Shown: positions 41,432-50,838, counted from the stretch's first letter. The stretch is DNA of 64,000 nt from Sphingomonas desiccabilis (GCF_004135605.1 NZ_SDPT01000002.1:744001-808000); one strand, 5' to 3'. Numbers and translations are program-made. The notes: generated by a model from the letters alone, not told the origin.

Positions 41432-42376
41432 TTACACCAGGCGTTCGCCCATGCCGCAGTCTGCGGCTTCGGTCAGCTCGATCTGCAAGGTCGCGTGGCC
41501 GATGCCGAAGTCGTGGGACAGCCGGTGCTGCGTGCTCGCCAGGAACGCGTCGCCGGGGTGCCCGGCCGGCATCACCAGATGCGCGGTGAGCGCCGTCTCG
41601 GTCGTGCTCATCGGCCAGATGTGCAGGTCGTGGAGCCGCGCGACCCCGGGCAGCCCCTCCAGCATCGCGGCCACCTTGTCCGGATCGATCCCCGGCGGCA
41701 CCGCCTGCAGCGCGAGCACGGTGGATTCCTTGAGCAACCCCCAGGTGCTCCACAGGATCACTGCGACCACCACCAGGCTGACGGCAGGATCGATCCATGC
41801 CGCCCCGCTCCACCAGTAGAGCGCGCCCGCGATTACCACGCCGGCGGATACGGCCGCGTCCGCCGCCATGTGCAGGAACGCGCCGCGGATGTTCACGTCG
41901 CCCTTGCGCCCGCTCGCGAACAGCATCGCCGTGCCCAGGTTCACCACGATGCCGATGGCGGCGACGATCATCACCGGCCCCGCCTGGATCGGCTGCGGAT
42001 CGGACAGGCGGCGGAACGCCTCCAGCGCGATGGCGCCCACCGCCACCAGCAGCACCAGCGCGTTCGCCAGCGCCGCCAGGATTGAGGAGCCGCGCAGGCC
42101 ATAGGTGAAGCGCTTGGACGTCGGTCGCTTGGCCAGTTCCGCGCCGCCCCAGGCGATCAGCAGGCCCAGCACGTCCGACAGGTTGTGGCCAGCGTCCGCG
42201 AGCAGCGCCACCGAGTTGGTGAGGAACCCCGCACCACCCTCGATGCCCACGAACAACAGGTTGAGCGCGGTGCCGATCGCAAAGGCGCGGCCGAAGTCGG
42301 CGGGCGCATGGCTATGCCCGTGGCCGCCGTGCGCATGGCTGTGGCCGTGTCCGTGATTCGCGTGGTCGTGTCCCAT
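41432..42376 (-). CDS. cation diffusion facilitator family transporter
   Basis: 314 residues. A His-rich N-terminus (GHDHANHGHGHSHAHGGHGH) is followed by six membrane segments and a C-terminal CDF domain. TM2 carries ALLADAGHNLSD and TM5 HMAADAAVSAG, the paired HxxxD metal sites. This is the CzcD/ZitB pattern for Zn2+/Co2+/H+ exchange. No metal regulator is adjacent. It lies 53 nt downstream of coaD and could be read through from that operon. Confidence 0.93.
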   Translation of the reverse strand: MGHDHANHGHGHSHAHGGHGHSHAPADFGRAFAIGTALNLLFVGIEGGAGFLTNSVALLADAGHNLSDVLGLLIAWGGAELAKRPTSKRFTYGLRGSSILAALANALVLLVAVGAIALEAFRRLSDPQPIQAGPVMIVAAIGIVVNLGTAMLFASGRKGDVNIRGAFLHMAADAAVSAGVVIAGALYWWSGAAWIDPAVSLVVVAVILWSTWGLLKESTVLALQAVPPGIDPDKVAAMLEGLPGVARLHDLHIWPMSTTETALTAHLVMPAGHPGDAFLASTQHRLSHDFGIGHATLQIELTEAADCGMGERLV

Positions 42377-42429
42377 CCCCGCCTGGGTAGCGGGCCGGGG
42401 GGAGGTGATGCTAGCCCATCGGCCGCGCC

Positions 42430-42939
42430 TCAGGCGCTGCCCTTGCGCCCCATCTTCTCGACGCGCGCCGCCACGTCCTCCTGCACCGCCGGGCACACGA
42501 ACTTGCCGATGTCGCCGCCGTAGAGCGCGATCTCCTTCACCAGCCGGCTCGCGATCGGCTGGAGCGAGACGTCCGCCATCAGGAAGACCGTCTCGACCCG
42601 CGGATTGATCTGCTGGTTCATGCCGGCCATCTGATATTCGTATTCGAAGTCGGCGACGGCGCGCAGCCCGCGCACGATCACGCTGGCGTGCTCGCGCTCG
42701 GCGAAGTCCATCAGCAGCGAATCGAAGCTCACGACGCGGATGTCGCCGCCGATGTCGGCGACCTCGCGCTCCACCATCGCCAGCCGCTCGGCCAGCGAGA
42801 ACATCGGAGACTTGGACGGGTTGGTGGTGACGCCGATCACCAGCCGGTCGACCAGCTTGGCGCCGCGTCGGATGATGTCCATGTGGCCGCGCGTGATCGG
42901 GTCGAAGGTACCCGGATAGACGCCGATGCGATCGGTCAC
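42430..42939 (-). CDS. coaD: phosphopantetheine adenylyltransferase
   Basis: 169 residues. GVYPGTFDPITRGHMDII holds the nucleotidyltransferase (T/H)xGH motif. CoaD makes dephospho-CoA from phosphopantetheine and ATP. VIGVTTNPSKSPMFSLAERLAMV and FVCPAVQEDVAARVEK complete the fold. The GTG start at 42939 overlaps the ispA stop (GTGA), so it is coupled to ispA. That is an uncommon neighbour. Confidence 0.96.
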   Translation of the reverse strand: MTDRIGVYPGTFDPITRGHMDIIRRGAKLVDRLVIGVTTNPSKSPMFSLAERLAMVEREVADIGGDIRVVSFDSLLMDFAEREHASVIVRGLRAVADFEYEYQMAGMNQQINPRVETVFLMADVSLQPIASRLVKEIALYGGDIGKFVCPAVQEDVAARVEKMGRKGSA

Positions 42940-43841
42940 CGGTCGCGCTCCAGCACGTAGCGGGCGATCGCGCGCAAGAGGTCCGCCTCCGGCCCGAAGC
43001 CGTGGAGATGCGCCACCGCCTGGTCGATCAGCATGCGCGCCTGTTCGCGCGCGCGCTCCCGGCCGAGCAGCGAGACGAAGGTCTCCTTGCCGGCGTCGCC
43101 ATCCTTGCGCAGCGCCTTGCCGACCGCCGCCTCGTCGCCCTCGACGTCGAGCAGGTCGTCGGCGATCTGGAAGGCGAGCCCCAGGTCGTGGGCATAGCCG
43201 CGCAGGCCGGTGCGGCCCTCCACCGGCAGGCGGCCCAGGATCGCGCCGGCCTCGACCGAACAGGCGATCAGCGCGCCGGTCTTGAGCGCCTGCAGCCGCG
43301 TGACGGTGGCGAGGTCGAAGCGGGTGCCCTCCGCCTCCAGGTCCATCGCCTGGCCGCCGGCCATGCCGACGGGGCCGGCCGAGCGCGCCAGATCGGCTAT
43401 CAGCTCGACGCGCACGCGCGGGTCGGGGTGGGTCTCCTCGTCGGCCAGCAGCTCGAACGCGAGCGCGTGCAGCGAATCGCCCGCGAGGATCGCGGTCGCC
43501 TCGTCGAACGCCTTGTGCACCGTCGGCTTGCCGCGGCGCAGGTCGTCGTCGTCCATCGCCGGCAGGTCGTCGTGGATCAGGCTGTAGACGTGGATGCACT
43601 CGATCGCGGTCGCCGCGCGCGCCAGGCAGGTGCGATCGACCGCGAACAGCTGGCCGGTCGCGAACACCAGCAGCGGGCGCAGCCGCTTTCCCCCGCCGAT
43701 CGCGGCGTGGCGCATCGCTTCGTACAGCGGTGCGCGCGCATCTTCGGGCACCGGCAGCAGCAGGTCGAACTGGCGGTCGATCTCCGCCCCGACCTCGCGC
43801 AGCGCGGTCTCCAGCGACGAGAGGGCTTCGGCAGTCGCCAC
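42936..43841 (-). CDS. ispA: farnesyl diphosphate synthase
   Basis: 301 residues of the trans-prenyltransferase family. First Asp-rich motif SLIHDDLPAMDDDDLRRGKP (from Asp91), second QIADDLLDVEGD. It condenses IPP and DMAPP to FPP, which feeds undecaprenyl, ubiquinone and carotenoids. The GTG at 43841 begins one base after the xseB stop. The xseB-ispA pair is widely conserved; dxs, often third, is replaced here by coaD. Confidence 0.95.
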   Translation of the reverse strand: MATAEALSSLETALREVGAEIDRQFDLLLPVPEDARAPLYEAMRHAAIGGGKRLRPLLVFATGQLFAVDRTCLARAATAIECIHVYSLIHDDLPAMDDDDLRRGKPTVHKAFDEATAILAGDSLHALAFELLADEETHPDPRVRVELIADLARSAGPVGMAGGQAMDLEAEGTRFDLATVTRLQALKTGALIACSVEAGAILGRLPVEGRTGLRGYAHDLGLAFQIADDLLDVEGDEAAVGKALRKDGDAGKETFVSLLGRERAREQARMLIDQAVAHLHGFGPEADLLRAIARYVLERDR

Positions 43842-43842
43842 G

Positions 43843-44070
43843 TCAGCCTGCGGCAAAGGGGGTGGTGCCGGTGGGGCGGCCGTCCGCACCCAGGCGGATC
43901 GCCTCGATCCGTTCCTGCGCGGCATCCAGGCGGGCGGCGCAGTGCTGGCGCAGCTTGTCGCCCCGCTCATAGAGCTGGATCGCCTTGTCGAGCTCCTCGT
44001 CGCCCGTTTCCAGCCGGCCGACGATCTGCTCCAGTTCCTTGAGCGCCTGCTCGAAGCTGAGGTCCGCCAT
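43843..44070 (-). CDS. xseB: exodeoxyribonuclease VII small subunit
   Basis: 75 residues. LSFEQALKELEQIVGRLETGDEELDKAIQLYERGDKLRQHC is the XseB coiled-coil core. Several XseB copies bind one XseA (at 16679) to form ExoVII. An ATG at 44088 would add six residues. First gene of xseB-ispA-coaD, divergent from the aldehyde dehydrogenase gene. Confidence 0.95.
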   Translation of the reverse strand: MADLSFEQALKELEQIVGRLETGDEELDKAIQLYERGDKLRQHCAARLDAAQERIEAIRLGADGRPTGTTPFAAG

Positions 44071-44187
44071 GTCCTGTTCTTCTGTCATGCGGGAGCTATG
44101 CGGCAGGTGCGGCAAAGGCGCAACCGCCGGACCGATCGCCGCACTGCCGCGTTGGTACGGCAACCCCGAACCGTCGAGAAAGCCCCC

Positions 44188-45591
44188 ATGTTCACCAGCA
44201 TCAACCCCGCCACGGGCGAGACCGTCGCCACCTATCCCGAGCTGACGGACGCCGAAGTGGAGAAGAAGGTCGCCGCCGCCCACGCCGCCTTCGCGCAGTG
44301 GCGCACCACCGATCTGGCCACCCGTACGGCGCTGCTCTCCGCAATCGCCGACCAGTTCGAGACGAACAAGCAGCGCCTGGGCGAGATCGCGACGAGGGAG
44401 ATGGGCAAGACGCTCAAGTCCGCCGTCGCCGAGGTCGAGAAATGCGTCAGCGGCTTTCGCTATTATGCGGAGCACGGGCCGAAGCTGCTGGAGCCCGTCG
44501 AGGTGCCGCTGGCCAAGGGGACGGGCACCGCGCGCTGGCTCCCGACCGGCGTGGTGCTCGCGATCATGCCGTGGAACTTCCCCTATTGGCAGGTGGTGCG
44601 CTTCCTGGCGCCCTGCATCCTGGCGGGCAATGTCGGCCTGTTGAAGCACGCCTCGCTGACCCAGGGCTGCGCGCAGGCGATCGAGGAGATGGTGACGGCC
44701 GCCGGCGCGCCGCAGGGGCTGTTCGCGAACCTCGGCATCCCGTCGCGCCGCGTCGCGCCGCTGATCGAGGACGACCGCATCGTCGCCGTCACCCTCACCG
44801 GCAGCGAGGGTGCGGGCATCAAGGTGGCCGAGGCGGCCGGCCGTGCGCTCAAGAAGGTGGTGCTGGAACTCGGCGGGTCGGACCCCTTCGTCGTCATGCC
44901 CTCGGCCGATCTCGACGCGGCGGCCAAGGCTGCGGTCACCGGGCGCATCCAGAACGCCGGCCAGTCGTGCATCTGCGCCAAGCGGATGATCGTCCACACC
45001 GACATCTACGACGCCTTCCTCGACAAGTTCGCCCAAGGCATGCGCGACGCCAAGGTCGACGACCCGATGGCCGAGGACACGACCATGGGCCCGCTGTCGA
45101 GCGTCGAGCAGCGCGACACCGTGCTCGATCAGGTCGCGACCGCGCAGGAGAAGGGCGCGCGGCTGCTGATGGGGGCCGAGAAGATCGACCGGCCCGGCGC
45201 CTGGATGACGCCGGGCGTGCTGGTCGACGTCCCGCTCGACGATCCGGTCGCGCAGGAGGAGCTGTTCGGCCCCGTCGCGATGGTGTTCCGCGCCGCCGAC
45301 ATCGACGAGGCGATCCGCATCGCCAACGACGTGCCCTTCGGCCTCGGCTCCAGCGTCTGGACCAACGAGCCGGCCGAGCAGGAGCGCTTCGTGCGCGACA
45401 TCGAGGCGGGGATGACCGCGATCAACCAGATCCTCGCCTCGGTGCCGGAGGCGCCGTTCGGCGGGGTGAAGCGCTCGGGCCACGGCCGGGAGCTCGGCCC
45501 CTGGGGCCTGCACGAGTTCATGAACCTGAAGGCGGTGCTCAGCGCGCCGGAGACGGCGCCCAAGGACGCCGGCAGCGCCGCGACGGATTGA
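44188..45591 (+). CDS. NAD(P)-dependent succinate-semialdehyde dehydrogenase family protein
   Basis: 467 residues of the aldehyde dehydrogenase superfamily. LAIMPWNFPYWQVVRF, catalytic Glu227 in VVLELGGSDPFVV and the nucleophile Cys261 in NAGQSCICAKRM are present. Closest by pattern to the short YneI/Sad-type semialdehyde dehydrogenases, oxidising succinate semialdehyde to succinate; exact substrate unproven. A repeat-rich gap and a converging efflux operon follow. Confidence 0.88.
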   Translation: MFTSINPATGETVATYPELTDAEVEKKVAAAHAAFAQWRTTDLATRTALLSAIADQFETNKQRLGEIATREMGKTLKSAVAEVEKCVSGFRYYAEHGPKLLEPVEVPLAKGTGTARWLPTGVVLAIMPWNFPYWQVVRFLAPCILAGNVGLLKHASLTQGCAQAIEEMVTAAGAPQGLFANLGIPSRRVAPLIEDDRIVAVTLTGSEGAGIKVAEAAGRALKKVVLELGGSDPFVVMPSADLDAAAKAAVTGRIQNAGQSCICAKRMIVHTDIYDAFLDKFAQGMRDAKVDDPMAEDTTMGPLSSVEQRDTVLDQVATAQEKGARLLMGAEKIDRPGAWMTPGVLVDVPLDDPVAQEELFGPVAMVFRAADIDEAIRIANDVPFGLGSSVWTNEPAEQERFVRDIEAGMTAINQILASVPEAPFGGVKRSGHGRELGPWGLHEFMNLKAVLSAPETAPKDAGSAATD

Positions 45592-45662
45592 GGAGGGCAG
45601 CGGCGGGAGCCGAGTTCCTGCCGCAATCCGTTGCGGTATCCGCCTTCACCTACGGCGCGACC

Positions 45663-45762
45663 TGTACCCCGGCGAAGGCCGGGGCTCAGCTGCGGTGCGG
45701 TTCGACGGTTTCGCACACCTCGGCCACCTTCCCAACCGACCCCGGCCTGCGCCGGGGTACGG
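45663..45762. repeat. intergenic palindromic repeat, family C, copy 2
   Basis: GTACCCCGGCGAAGGCCGGGG at 45664 and an inverted arm ending GCGCCGGGGTAC near 45760. The right arm reads CTGCGCC rather than CTTCGCC. Confidence 0.85.
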
Positions 45763-45785
45763 GAAATGGGCAACTGCCATTAACG

Positions 45786-45863
45786 GTGCTCCTGCGCAGG
45801 CAGGAGCCCAGTGCCAAGCAGTGCGACGCCTCTTAACTCTGGTTCCTGCCCGCGCAGGAGCAC
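45786..45863. repeat. intergenic palindromic repeat, family B, copy 3
   Basis: GTGCTCCTGCGCAGGCAGGA plus GCCCAG on the left and GGTTCCTGCCCGCGCAGGAG plus CAC on the right. It lies 24 nt after a family C copy. Confidence 0.8.
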
Positions 45864-45935
45864 GGCAGGAGGTGCGAGCAGGTCTCGAGTGGGTCTAAAA
45901 TCAGCTGCGACACGTCGGGAACGGCCGGCGCGCCC

Positions 45936-47312
45936 TTATCGCGCCGCACCGCCGGTCCAGCCGCCGCCCATCGCCTGGTACACGGCCACCAGCGCGGTCA
46001 GCTGGTCGGCTCGGGCCTGGGCCAGGGTCAGCTGCGCGTTGAACAGGCTGCGTTGCGCATCGAGCTGTTCCAGATAGGGGCTGTAGCCGGCACGATAGCG
46101 GTTGGTCGCGTGCCGCAGCGTCTCCGCAAGCGCCACCCGCTGCGCCTCCAGCCGCCGCTGCTGCTCGCCCAGCCGATCGACGGCGGCGAGCGCATCCTCC
46201 ACCTCCCGGAGCGCGGTCAGCACCGTGCGCTGATAGCCGAACGCCGCCTGGTCCCTCCGTGCGGCCGACGCCTCGACCCCGCCGCGCAGCCGCCCGCCCT
46301 GGAAGATCGGCGCAAGCACGCTCGCCCCCAGCGACCAGATGCCGACCGGGCTTCCAAGCGAGCTGGAGAACAGCTCGCCCGTGGAGGCGGCAAGGTTCAG
46401 CGAGGGGAGAAAGGCCGCGCGCGAGGCGGCGAGCGTCGCGTCCGACGCGGCCAGGGTCAGCTCGGCCTGCGCAATGTCCGGCCGGCGGCGCAGCAGTTCG
46501 GACGGCAGAACGGCCGGGATCGCGGGCGCCTGCAATGCGGCCAGCGTCGCGCCGCGTTCGATCGCGCGCGGCGATTCGCCGATCAGCATCGCCAGCGCAT
46601 CCTCCTGCCGTCGCGCGGCGAGTTCGAGCGCGGGCAGCGTCTGCGCGACGCTCTGGTATTCGGCCTCTGCCTGCCGAAGCTCCAGCTCGGACGTATAGCC
46701 GACTTCGGCGCGGTCGCGGGCGATGCGCAATGCCTCGCTGCGGGAGGCGATCGTCTCGCGCACGATCTCGATCCGGGCGTCGAGCCCGCGCAGCGTGACG
46801 TAGCCGGACGCGGTCGCCGCCGCGACGCTCAGCCGCGTGGCGTCCGCCGCGGCGGCCGCGGCCTCGCCCGACAGCCGCGCCGCCTCGACCTGGTTGGCGA
46901 TCCGCCCGAACAGGTCGACCTCATAGGCGGCCTGGAACACCGGCTGGGCGGAGGTGCCGACCCCCGGCTGGCCGAGCGCGTTGACGCTGCGCGACTCCGT
47001 CAGGCTGGTGCCGGCGCTCAGGGTCGGCAGCCGGGCGGCGCGGGCGATCGTCTCCTGCGCGCGCGCTTCGCGGACCCGTGCCACCGCAATCCCGATGTCG
47101 CTGTTGCGGGCAAGCGCCGCCTCGACCAGCCGGGTCAGCACCGGATCGCCGAAGCGCTGCCACCACTGCGCGTCGATCGCGGCGCCCGCCGGCAGCTGCG
47201 TGCGCCAGCCGGCCGGCGCGAACACGGCCGCGCCCGCCGGGGGCGGCGTATCGGGCGGGGTACAGCCGGCTGCGAAGGCGACGCCGGCAAGCGCGCAGAG
47301 CCCGCGCCTCAT
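45936..47312 (-). CDS. NodT-family outer-membrane efflux lipoprotein
   Basis: 458 residues of the TolC-like OEP family. A signal peptide ends in a lipobox-like AAGC at about Cys17. Two OEP repeats show ALARNSDIGIAVARVREARA and LLRRRPDIAQAELTLAASDA. It forms the outer-membrane exit duct of the efflux pump encoded with it. The ATG overlaps the HlyD stop (ATGA). It is third in the transcription order MFS > HlyD > NodT. Confidence 0.93.
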   Translation of the reverse strand: MRRGLCALAGVAFAAGCTPPDTPPPAGAAVFAPAGWRTQLPAGAAIDAQWWQRFGDPVLTRLVEAALARNSDIGIAVARVREARAQETIARAARLPTLSAGTSLTESRSVNALGQPGVGTSAQPVFQAAYEVDLFGRIANQVEAARLSGEAAAAAADATRLSVAAATASGYVTLRGLDARIEIVRETIASRSEALRIARDRAEVGYTSELELRQAEAEYQSVAQTLPALELAARRQEDALAMLIGESPRAIERGATLAALQAPAIPAVLPSELLRRRPDIAQAELTLAASDATLAASRAAFLPSLNLAASTGELFSSSLGSPVGIWSLGASVLAPIFQGGRLRGGVEASAARRDQAAFGYQRTVLTALREVEDALAAVDRLGEQQRRLEAQRVALAETLRHATNRYRAGYSPYLEQLDAQRSLFNAQLTLAQARADQLTALVAVYQAMGGGWTGGAAR

Positions 47313-48484
47313 CGGGCGTTCGGGGCGGGCCCGCCCCGCGTGTCTACCCGTGCCTCGACCGACATCCCCGGCCGGAGCCGCGCGAACAGCGGGTCGCTGC
47401 GGTCGATCGCGATCCGCACCGGGATGCGCTGCGCTACCTTCACGAAGTTGCCGGTCGCATTGTCCGGGCGGATCACGGTGAACTCGTTGGCGGCGGCCGG
47501 CGCGATCCGCTCGACGCGCCCGTGCAACTCGGCGCGGTCGAGCGCGTCCACGCGGATCGTCGCCGGCTGACCGGGCGCCATGCGCGCGGTCTGCGCCTCC
47601 TTGTAGTTGGCGGTCACCCAGACGGTCGGCGGGACCAGGAAGACCAGCTGCGTGCCGGCGGTGACATATTGCCCCAGGCGGACGCCGACTTCGCCCAGCC
47701 GGCCGTCCTGGGGCGCGCGGATCATGGTGTTGGCGAGGTCGATCTCGGCGAGGCGAAGCGCCGCGCGCGCCCCTTCCACCGCTGCCTCCAGCCCGCCACG
47801 CCCGACCGTCACCGACCGCACCTGTTCCTGGGCGACGCTGCGCTGCGCCTCCGCCTGGTGCACCGCCGCCTCCGCCTGGCGCAGCGCCGCGAGCGTCTGG
47901 TCGCGCTCGCGCAGCGACACCGATCCCTCGTTCACCAGTTCGGCGACGCGCCGCATGTCCGCCTGGGCTCGGGCGAGCTGGGCGCGCGCATTCTCGACCG
48001 CGGCCGCCTGGCCGCCCAGCGTCGCCTGGCTCGACCGCTGGCTCTGGGTGGAGTTGCTGAGCGTCGCGATCTGCGTGGCAAGCTGCGCGCGCGCCTGCTC
48101 GACCCGCTGGCGATAGATGCGGTCGTCGATCCGCGCGAGCACCTGCCCCTTCTTCACCACCTCGAAGTCGCGGACGGCCACCTCGGTGATATAGCCGTTG
48201 ACCTGCGGCGCGATCACCGTCGTCTGCCCACGGACATAGGCGTTGTCCGTCTCCTGGAACGCGGTGGTGAAGGGCGGAAGCCCCCAGGCGTAGAGTGCCA
48301 GCAAGACGCCCGCGACCAGCATCGCGATGAAGCCGATGGTCGCGCGCAGGCTGCCGCGCGGCGGCGCCCAGCCGCGGGCGGGTGCCGGCGCGGGAGCGGC
48401 GGCCGCGTCGGCCTCGCGCGGCACCTCGATCGGGTCCACGAGCCGCTCGTGCGGCTCCTGTGCGGGGGTACGGGGTTCGCTCAC
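47309..48484 (-). CDS. HlyD/EmrA-type periplasmic adaptor
   Basis: 391 residues. One membrane helix (ATIGFIAMLVAGVLLALYAWGL, near residues 45-66) is followed by the barrel-sandwich hybrid (FQETDNAYVRGQTTVIAPQVNGYI), a long coiled coil and the second barrel half (TMIRAPQDGRLGEVGVRLGQYV). This is the EmrA membrane-fusion layout linking the inner-membrane MFS protein to NodT. The GTG start overlaps the MFS stop, and its own stop overlaps the nodT start. Confidence 0.94.
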   Translation of the reverse strand: MSEPRTPAQEPHERLVDPIEVPREADAAAAPAPAPARGWAPPRGSLRATIGFIAMLVAGVLLALYAWGLPPFTTAFQETDNAYVRGQTTVIAPQVNGYITEVAVRDFEVVKKGQVLARIDDRIYRQRVEQARAQLATQIATLSNSTQSQRSSQATLGGQAAAVENARAQLARAQADMRRVAELVNEGSVSLRERDQTLAALRQAEAAVHQAEAQRSVAQEQVRSVTVGRGGLEAAVEGARAALRLAEIDLANTMIRAPQDGRLGEVGVRLGQYVTAGTQLVFLVPPTVWVTANYKEAQTARMAPGQPATIRVDALDRAELHGRVERIAPAAANEFTVIRPDNATGNFVKVAQRIPVRIAIDRSDPLFARLRPGMSVEARVDTRGGPAPNAR

Positions 48485-50133
48485 GTCGTCTGTCGCATCC
48501 GTTGCACTGCCACCAGTTCCTCCGCGAGCGGGTTGACCCCGCGCAGCTTGTGATAGAGCCAATAGCCGCTGAGCCACACGGTCAGCACGACCGAGAGCAT
48601 CGCGACGAGCAGGAAAACGTCGTTGTAGGCCAGGATGTTCGCCTCGCGCGTGACCTGTTGGGCGAGAAGGCTTGTGCCCTGCGCTTGCTGCCGCGCGGGG
48701 TCGCCGATCGCGGAGGCATAGGCGCCGCCGAGTTGCCGGATGCGCGACACGACCTGCGGATCCGTCGTGGTCAGGGCCTGGGTGATCTGGAACGCGTGGA
48801 ACTTCTCCCGCACGATCTGCAGGCTGCCCAGCAGCGACGATCCGATGAGGCCGCCCATCGTCTGCGAAATACCGAACACGGCGGAAAAGCTGATGATGTG
48901 GCTGGGGCCGCGGGCGAGCGCGCGGAAGATGCCGATCATGATCATCGGCCCCAGGAAGAACAGCGCGGCAAAGGAGATCAGCGCCTGGCTGAAATAGAGG
49001 TTGGCCGGCCGGGTGAGATTGGTCGCATGCGAGTCCATCCAGGCCGCAATGCCGATCAGCACGATGGACGCGATCACCGGCAGCCCCAGCTCGTTCGGGG
49101 TGAGGGTCGCCAGGCTCACGCAGATGCCCGCGATCGAGGCGAACACCACCACCAAGTTCAGCGTGACTAGCTGCTCGTTCCCCATGCCCACTGCGGTCAG
49201 CAGGCCGATGGAGCCGAAATTCTGTTCGGACAGCAGGATGCGCATCGATGCGGCGACGACCGCGAACCGCAGGATGTTGCCGTTGCGCATCCAGCGCGTA
49301 TTGAGCAGCGGGTTGGCCCGGTTGTGCTCGATCAGCAGCGCGATCCCGATCAGCGGGATCGCCGCCGCGATCGCGTATCCAAGCCATTCGGTCGTCCACC
49401 ACTGGATGCGGCCCTGCACCAGCACGGCGCACAGCAGCGCCATTCCCGGCGCGAACAGGGCAAAGGTCAGGAAGTCGATCCGCTCGAACGCCTGGAAGCG
49501 CTCGCTCGGCGGCAGCCTGAGCAGGCCGACCGACGCCAGCGCGGCGAGGGTCAGCCCAAGCTCGAACAGGAACAGGTTCTGGATGTGCCCGTCCAGCAGC
49601 AGCAGCGGCGAGATCACCCGCGCCAGCGGCAGCGCGACCGTGGAGGAGCCGAAGCCGATGATCATCCCCGACAGGCGCATCGAAGCCGGCAGCGACTGCA
49701 TGATGTACATGAAGCACAGCGTGGTGAGCGCGCTTCCCACCAGCCCGGCGGCCCCCCGGACGATCAGCTGGGTCACATAGCCGTGGACGAAAAGCTGGAA
49801 GACGTTGAGGCACAGGAACGCCACCAGGAACACGCGGGTGAAGCGTTGCAGGCCGAATTGCTGGCGGAACTTGATCAGCAGCATGCCCATGCACACGCTG
49901 GTCATCGCGTTGATCGCAGTCAGCCAGCCTCCCTGCACGGGCGTCAGGCCCAGCGAACCCTGGATCTGGGGCAGGTTGGCGGTGAGCAGGCCGTTGTTCA
50001 GGCCGCCCGTGATCCCAAGCAACGTGCCGACCGCGAAATAGGCGTAGCGGCGGCCGAGCGGATGCTCGGGCGTCGCCGGCGAGCCCGGCAGCAGCGGCCG
50101 CTCGTGCGGCTTGAATTCATAGGCGGTGGCGAC
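48481..50133 (-). CDS. DHA2 family (EmrB/QacA-like) MFS multidrug transporter, 5' end uncertain
   Basis: About 550 residues, 14-TM DHA2 drug/H+ antiporter of an EmrAB-TolC type pump. TM1 GITGGLNNGLLTANLPQIQG and LLIKFRQQFGLQRFTRVFLV are visible. Unusually, no ATG, GTG or TTG lies in frame between 50134 and 50315. Family-like sequence (VATAYEFKPHERPLLPGSP) begins at a GTC at 50133, exactly where a family D half-repeat starts. An ATG at 50316 is in frame but lacks a ribosome site, overlaps the divergent phasin start and would add 61 residues with no protein-like character. Confidence 0.82.
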   Translation of the reverse strand, partial: VATAYEFKPHERPLLPGSPATPEHPLGRRYAYFAVGTLLGITGGLNNGLLTANLPQIQGSLGLTPVQGGWLTAINAMTSVCMGMLLIKFRQQFGLQRFTRVFLVAFLCLNVFQLFVHGYVTQLIVRGAAGLVGSALTTLCFMYIMQSLPASMRLSGMIIGFGSSTVALPLARVISPLLLLDGHIQNLFLFELGLTLAALASVGLLRLPPSERFQAFERIDFLTFALFAPGMALLCAVLVQGRIQWWTTEWLGYAIAAAIPLIGIALLIEHNRANPLLNTRWMRNGNILRFAVVAASMRILLSEQNFGSIGLLTAVGMGNEQLVTLNLVVVFASIAGICVSLATLTPNELGLPVIASIVLIGIAAWMDSHATNLTRPANLYFSQALISFAALFFLGPMIMIGIFRALARGPSHIISFSAVFGISQTMGGLIGSSLLGSLQIVREKFHAFQITQALTTTDPQVVSRIRQLGGAYASAIGDPARQQAQGTSLLAQQVTREANILAYNDVFLLVAMLSVVLTVWLSGYWLYHKLRGVNPLAEELVAVQRMRQTT

Positions 50134-50134
50134 G

Positions 50135-50160
50135 GCTCGACTCCGCTCAAGGACGACGGC
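50135..50160. repeat. half-palindrome, family D, abutting the MFS gene
   Basis: GCTCGACTCCGCTCAAGGAC shares TCGACTCCGCTCA with the copy at 1946. It covers the codons just upstream of the family-like N-terminus of the MFS protein. Confidence 0.4.
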
Positions 50161-50314
50161 TGGGAGACGGTCAACTTTTCGCGCGGGAAGTCGTTCCGTT
50201 GCGGAGATGAAACGGCCCTCCGGCGCGGAACCTTGCCGATCCTCGCGCGTCGCACCGACAGGCGCGGGCAGACCCCCTTTTCGAGGCTGGGCGCCGCGCC
50301 GGCAGGAGACAGAC

Positions 50315-50752
50315 ATGGCGGAAGAAAATCCCGGTAACAGCACCTCCGAACCCGCAGACGACGGTGCCGCGACCACGGGAGCGGGCATCGGCGGCGCAGA
50401 CAATGCCTTCGGCGGCGACGGCATGCCGGGCGGATCGGGCGATGCGGCCGGCGGCATGGCCGAGGGGCTGCGCGCCGCGGGCGAGCGCATGCGCGAGGCC
50501 GGCGGGCAGATCGCCGGCCAGGGCAGCGAGCTCGGGCTCCGGATGCTCGACCAGGCCGAGACCAACACGCGCGAAGCCTTTCGGATGATGCGCGCCGCCG
50601 CCCAGGCTCGCGACATGAACGAGGTGATGCGCCTGCAAAGCGAATTCATGCGCGAGCAGAGCACGCGCTCGGTCGCCCAGGCCCGGGAGATCGGCGAGCT
50701 GATCGCCAGCTTCGGCCGCGCCACCATCGGGCAGATGACCGGCAAGTCCTGA
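50315..50752 (+). CDS. small phasin-family protein
   Basis: 145 residues. A Gly/Asp-rich N-terminus (GAGIGGADNAFGGDGMPGG) precedes a single amphipathic helical region, LGLRMLDQAETNTREAFRMM and MNEVMRLQSEFMREQSTRS, which matches phasin_2-type proteins. The ATG has GGAG at a good distance. It is a second candidate PHA-granule protein 12 kb from the phaC-phasin pair. It is divergent from the efflux operon. Confidence 0.75.
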   Translation: MAEENPGNSTSEPADDGAATTGAGIGGADNAFGGDGMPGGSGDAAGGMAEGLRAAGERMREAGGQIAGQGSELGLRMLDQAETNTREAFRMMRAAAQARDMNEVMRLQSEFMREQSTRSVAQAREIGELIASFGRATIGQMTGKS

Positions 50753-50838
50753 CCCGCCGGGTCGCAGCGGCGGGCCAAGCGACAGGTGCAACCGCCTCCG
50801 TCTCCCGCTAGGAACGGCGGGATGGGACGGAGACGGGG

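Larger units (their letters stand above)
45592..45935. other. 344-nt intergenic region filled with palindromic repeats
   Basis: Between converging aldehyde dehydrogenase and NodT genes. It contains one family C and one family B palindrome in tandem and no protein gene that I can support. Confidence 0.75.

Noticed and set aside
50134..50316. ATG at 50316 as the start of the MFS gene
   Set aside because: No ribosome site, overlaps the divergent phasin start, and the added 61 residues look non-coding.
50753..50838. Molybdenum-cofactor riboswitch before modA
   Set aside because: The 86-nt gap is too short and shows no matching core.
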